Positions 61,534 through 64,000 of a stretch of 64,000 nt of DNA are shown piece after piece (within the stretch, counting starts at the first letter, position 1; each line of letters begins with the position of its first letter). Location: assembly GCA_040757065.1 (NCBI GenBank), contig JBFLXR010000002.1:1-64000 (forward strand). The letters are read 5' to 3'. This stretch comes from JBFLXR01 sp040757065 (GTDB lineage Bacteria; Pseudomonadota; Gammaproteobacteria; Burkholderiales; Gallionellaceae). The notes beneath the pieces were generated by a model that saw only the letters and a program-made list of their open reading frames with translations, did not search any database and was not told where the DNA came from. Position numbers and translations under genes: made by a program.

Positions 61534-62581
61534 TATTTTGGGATTCCCGCACCGGCTTAATCGGAATCACGCGCTTCTTGGGCATTCCCTCCGGCGTTTC
61601 CAGTTTGACACGCCGCTTGTAATATTCGCGGCCGGATTTGAACAGCGGAATACCGAAAAATTTAATCTGAATCACCCCGTCGTCCGGACAATATTCAGCG
61701 CAACGTCCGCACAAAGTGCAATCCTCGTGAAAAGCGCGCTTGCCATGCTCGCGAGCAATCTCATGAATATCCATCGGACAGGCTTTTTCGCACACCCCGC
61801 ACTTCTCGCATTTCTCATGCTGCGCCTTCACCAAACGCATCGGCGACCACTTTTGGAACAATGCATTCATCGCCATCAGCGGACAAACGCGGCAGAACGG
61901 CTGCCGGACCGCCAATGCGGCAATAATAACGAAGCCGAACAAGGCATTACCGAATGCGCCCAGTGCGAAATTGATCGGTGTTTCCGTGCGCACCGCCAAT
62001 TGCTCGGTATCGGCGGTCAACAATGTCGTCGCCAATCGGGAAGGGCACACCTGACAGTAAGGATCCCCCATCTGATCGGGCGCCACCCCCATGCCCGCCA
62101 ACAGCGGCAAGAGCAAAACCAAAGAGAGAAACAAAATCCACTTCACCGGACGGACTTGTCCGACATTGCGCGGCTCTAGCTGATGCAGCGGCCGATTCAA
62201 CCGCCGCCCTAATTTGTACAGCAACTCCTGTACCGTCCCCAGCGGACAGATCCAGCCGCAAAACGCTTTATTCAAGAACAAGAAAAACACGTAAAACGAC
62301 AACAGCATCATTACCAGCGGCAGCACTGCACCGGTCAAGACTTGCTGCCCTTTCACCAAAGCGTCGCCGATGCGGTGATGCATCTGGTGTTGCAACGGCA
62401 CCAAGATGCAATAGGCACCGTTTTGTTTATCATAGGCACAAGATAGGGCAGGCAGCGCACCGGAAATTTTCTCGGCGGCGTAACTTCCCACCAAAGCCGA
62501 GCCGTATACCGTCAACACCAGCATCGTCAGTTGTACGACGAATCGAAAACGACCCAAGGTCGGAAATAGTGATTTCAGCAT
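61526..62581 (-). CDS. NapH/NosR/CcoG-like membrane polyferredoxin
   Basis: 351 residues. Four to five helices (about 14-36, 88-112, 150-170, 210-232). Cys motifs are CGWICPLG near 115, CQVCPS, CRVCPL, and two complete 4Fe-4S ferredoxin motifs near the C-terminus: CEKCGVCEKACPMDI and CTLCGRCAEYCPDDG. This is the design of NapH, NosR and CcoG, which carry electrons across or along the inner membrane; CcoG reduces Cu(II). No thioredoxin or oxidase domain. The ATG overlaps the gene upstream (TAATG). Confidence 0.85.
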   Translation of the reverse strand: MLKSLFPTLGRFRFVVQLTMLVLTVYGSALVGSYAAEKISGALPALSCAYDKQNGAYCILVPLQHQMHHRIGDALVKGQQVLTGAVLPLVMMLLSFYVFFLFLNKAFCGWICPLGTVQELLYKLGRRLNRPLHQLEPRNVGQVRPVKWILFLSLVLLLPLLAGMGVAPDQMGDPYCQVCPSRLATTLLTADTEQLAVRTETPINFALGAFGNALFGFVIIAALAVRQPFCRVCPLMAMNALFQKWSPMRLVKAQHEKCEKCGVCEKACPMDIHEIAREHGKRAFHEDCTLCGRCAEYCPDDGVIQIKFFGIPLFKSGREYYKRRVKLETPEGMPKKRVIPIKPVRESQNNG

Positions 62582-63450
62582 TATTCTGCTCCTTGTCCGG
62601 CCTTGCCGTTACCTGATTGCGATTGCCCGACTGTTTTTTTCCGACGCAGCAGCGGAACAGCCAGCAGCATCCCCAGCATGACGAAACCGCCCCCCCATAA
62701 CAAATTGCGGGTGCTATACGCATCGGGGCCGTAGCCATAATTGAACGCCGTCACATACTGCCGTCCGTCTGCAGCGTATTCGGTCGCCAGCACAAAATCC
62801 GCCCGGCGTGGGCCGTGGCGGTGCGCCTCACCGGAAGGCTGTGCCGCATCAGGAGTAAAATCATCGGGAAAATGTACCGTGACGACACCCTGAGTATCGC
62901 TCACAAACTCGTCCTGACTGCCATTCGCAGTCTGCAACTTAATCGCTTGTCCAGTCAGCGGTTTCCCGTTAAAGCGCAGCAAAAATTTCCAATCTTCGTT
63001 GGCACGGTAACTACTGTGTTCGCGCGGCAAAGGTTGCGGAATGATTTCCAGCTCGTTTTTTTGCTGCAACAACATAGCGCGCGGTGCCGGCCCCGGATTA
63101 CTGAAATAATAAGCGGTCGATGCCACGACGACTTTCTCCGGCGTTTCTTCGCGCGCCGTCGCCCAGTAGTAATTCCCGACTTTAGGCAAAGCACGCAGCT
63201 CTGCTCCGCCTAAGGTAACCGGCAAATTCGGCACTGCCGTTCCGTTCGAAGCCCATGCATCGAAGCGCCCCGCCTGCAAGTTTCGCGCACTCAGCAACGG
63301 CGGGCTTTGCATTTGCATATCCTTGCTCATCTTACGTTGCAGTAAGGGATATGCAGTCCATTCCCGCATGCCGTGACCAGCATGCGGGTCAGGTGCGGCC
63401 ATAACCGAGCCGCTCAACAGGGCGACAAGCGCCCAATATCGGATTCTCAT
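62581..63450 (-). CDS. exported membrane-anchored protein, DUF4198-like, His/Met-rich N-terminus
   Basis: 289 residues with a signal peptide (MRIRYWALVALLSGSVMAA). The mature N-terminus is rich in His and Met (PDPHAGHGMREW, KMSKDMQMQ), able to bind soft metals. Beta-rich periplasmic domains follow (about 70-230), with SGEAHRHGPRRAD as a second His cluster. One C-terminal helix (about 252-270) and a Lys/Gln tail end it. Domain style resembles DUF4198 proteins of metal-uptake loci. It is placed between the TonB receptor and polyferredoxin. A metal-handling role is inferred. Confidence 0.7.
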   Translation of the reverse strand: MRIRYWALVALLSGSVMAAPDPHAGHGMREWTAYPLLQRKMSKDMQMQSPPLLSARNLQAGRFDAWASNGTAVPNLPVTLGGAELRALPKVGNYYWATAREETPEKVVVASTAYYFSNPGPAPRAMLLQQKNELEIIPQPLPREHSSYRANEDWKFLLRFNGKPLTGQAIKLQTANGSQDEFVSDTQGVVTVHFPDDFTPDAAQPSGEAHRHGPRRADFVLATEYAADGRQYVTAFNYGYGPDAYSTRNLLWGGGFVMLGMLLAVPLLRRKKTVGQSQSGNGKAGQGAE

Positions 63451-63459
63451 GCCAGCCCC

Positions 63460-64000
63460 TTAAAACGTAATCGCCAAACCGGCGGACATCACGCGCCCCG
63501 GATTCACGGTAAGAGAAGCATCCTGCGCATTGAATACGCCATCGCCGTTCGCATCACTGGAAGCGCGCATCGTATTGAAATAGAACCTATTGAATAAGTT
63601 ATCGACACGCGCAAAGAACGAAACCTTTTCATAAGAACTGGTCTTGATGTCGTAACTCGCCATCAGATTGGTCACTGTCCGTCCGCCCCAGCGAATCCAG
63701 TTCAGCTCGTCCGCATAAATCCCCGATTGCGCGTTCAACTCAGCCGTCAGCGTCAAGCCGTCCAGCGGTTTCATCCGTCCGGTCAGGAACAGGTTGTGGC
63801 GCGGGGTGCGCGGCACCACATGCCCGGTATTGTTGTACTTAGTATAGGTATACGCGCCGCGCCGTCCGGTTTGCAGGTAGAACGAGTCGTATTGAGTGAA
63901 TTTGGCGTCCAGATAGGTATAGGCCACGTCCGCCGAGAGCATTTGCTTGGCATCGCTTTTCAACGACAGCTCCAAACCGCGATTGCGGACACCGCCGATA
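63460..64000 (-). CDS. TonB-dependent receptor, C-terminal part (cut by the window end)
   Basis: Only the last 180 residues lie in the window; the frame stays open to base 64000. It is clearly an outer-membrane beta-barrel end: alternating strands (TVTNLMASYDIKTSSYEKVS, FFARVDNLFNRFYFN), the TonB-receptor typical DNLFN, and a terminal aromatic (SAGLAITF). An EF-hand-like loop DANGDGVFNAQD sits in the last extracellular loop. It is the first known gene of the operon that includes the membrane polyferredoxin and TonB-ExbBD. The substrate is unknown; a metal complex is suspected. Confidence 0.88.
   Translation of the reverse strand, partial: IGGVRNRGLELSLKSDAKQMLSADVAYTYLDAKFTQYDSFYLQTGRRGAYTYTKYNNTGHVVPRTPRHNLFLTGRMKPLDGLTLTAELNAQSGIYADELNWIRWGGRTVTNLMASYDIKTSSYEKVSFFARVDNLFNRFYFNTMRASSDANGDGVFNAQDASLTVNPGRVMSAGLAITF

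Overview
The window reads as chromosomal DNA of a betaproteobacterium, most likely a member of the Nitrosomonadales related to Gallionellaceae. The taxonomic placement is inference. It rests on the gene orders ilvI-ilvH-ilvC-psd-pssA-leuA, sigma factor-DUF3619-DUF3106, pepA-holC-valS, alaA-hom-thrC and tgt-yajC-secD-secF, and on HugZ, DUF2470 and Adhesin_E type proteins. Coding density is very high. No gap between genes exceeds about 240 bases, and I saw no rRNA, tRNA, insertion sequence, prophage or CRISPR array.

Layout: 0-5 kb carries a pseudouridine synthase, a cyclic-nucleotide-binding protein, a YihY membrane protein, WrbA, a HugZ-like protein and a secreted pentapeptide-repeat protein. 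5-11.5 kb is branched-chain amino acid synthesis (ilvI, ilvH, ilvC, leuA) interleaved with phosphatidylethanolamine synthesis (psd, pssA). leuA has its own promoter and a leucine-rich upstream ORF. 11.6-13 kb is a sigma factor with two small partner proteins. 13-22.4 kb holds lptG/lptF, pepA, holC, valS, a TusA/rhodanese pair and a BepA-like protease. 22.4-31 kb is a pilus and signalling block: a TMTC-like glycosyltransferase, pilin with a sigma-54 promoter, and a tight same-strand run of a PP2C phosphatase, a double FHA protein, a metallo-beta-lactamase phosphodiesterase, a GAF-fused PilB-type ATPase and a GAF-HD-GYP protein. 31-43 kb is mostly housekeeping and stress genes (uspA, terC, sucCD, a chemoreceptor, clpB with a sigma-32 promoter, a diguanylate cyclase, nadC, trxC). 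43-50 kb carries a methyltransferase, a permease and the threonine cluster (alaA, GNAT, hom, cupin, thrC). 50-56.5 kb has queD, a cNMP-binding/degenerate GGDEF protein, DedA, secDF-yajC and tgt. 56.6-59.1 kb is a patch of small orphan genes.

The last 5 kb is one tightly overlapping minus-strand operon. It encodes a TonB-dependent receptor (cut by the window end), a His/Met-rich periplasmic protein, a membrane polyferredoxin, a CcdA-like membrane protein, and TonB, ExbB and ExbD. This is the best candidate for a poorly described system: outer-membrane uptake of a redox-active metal coupled to inner-membrane electron transfer.

Other points worth attention are valS reading in frame, without a stop, from a small holC-linked ORF; a possible attenuation or uORF control at leuA; a valS terminator built inside the tusA coding sequence; and a likely CTG start for the sigma factor.
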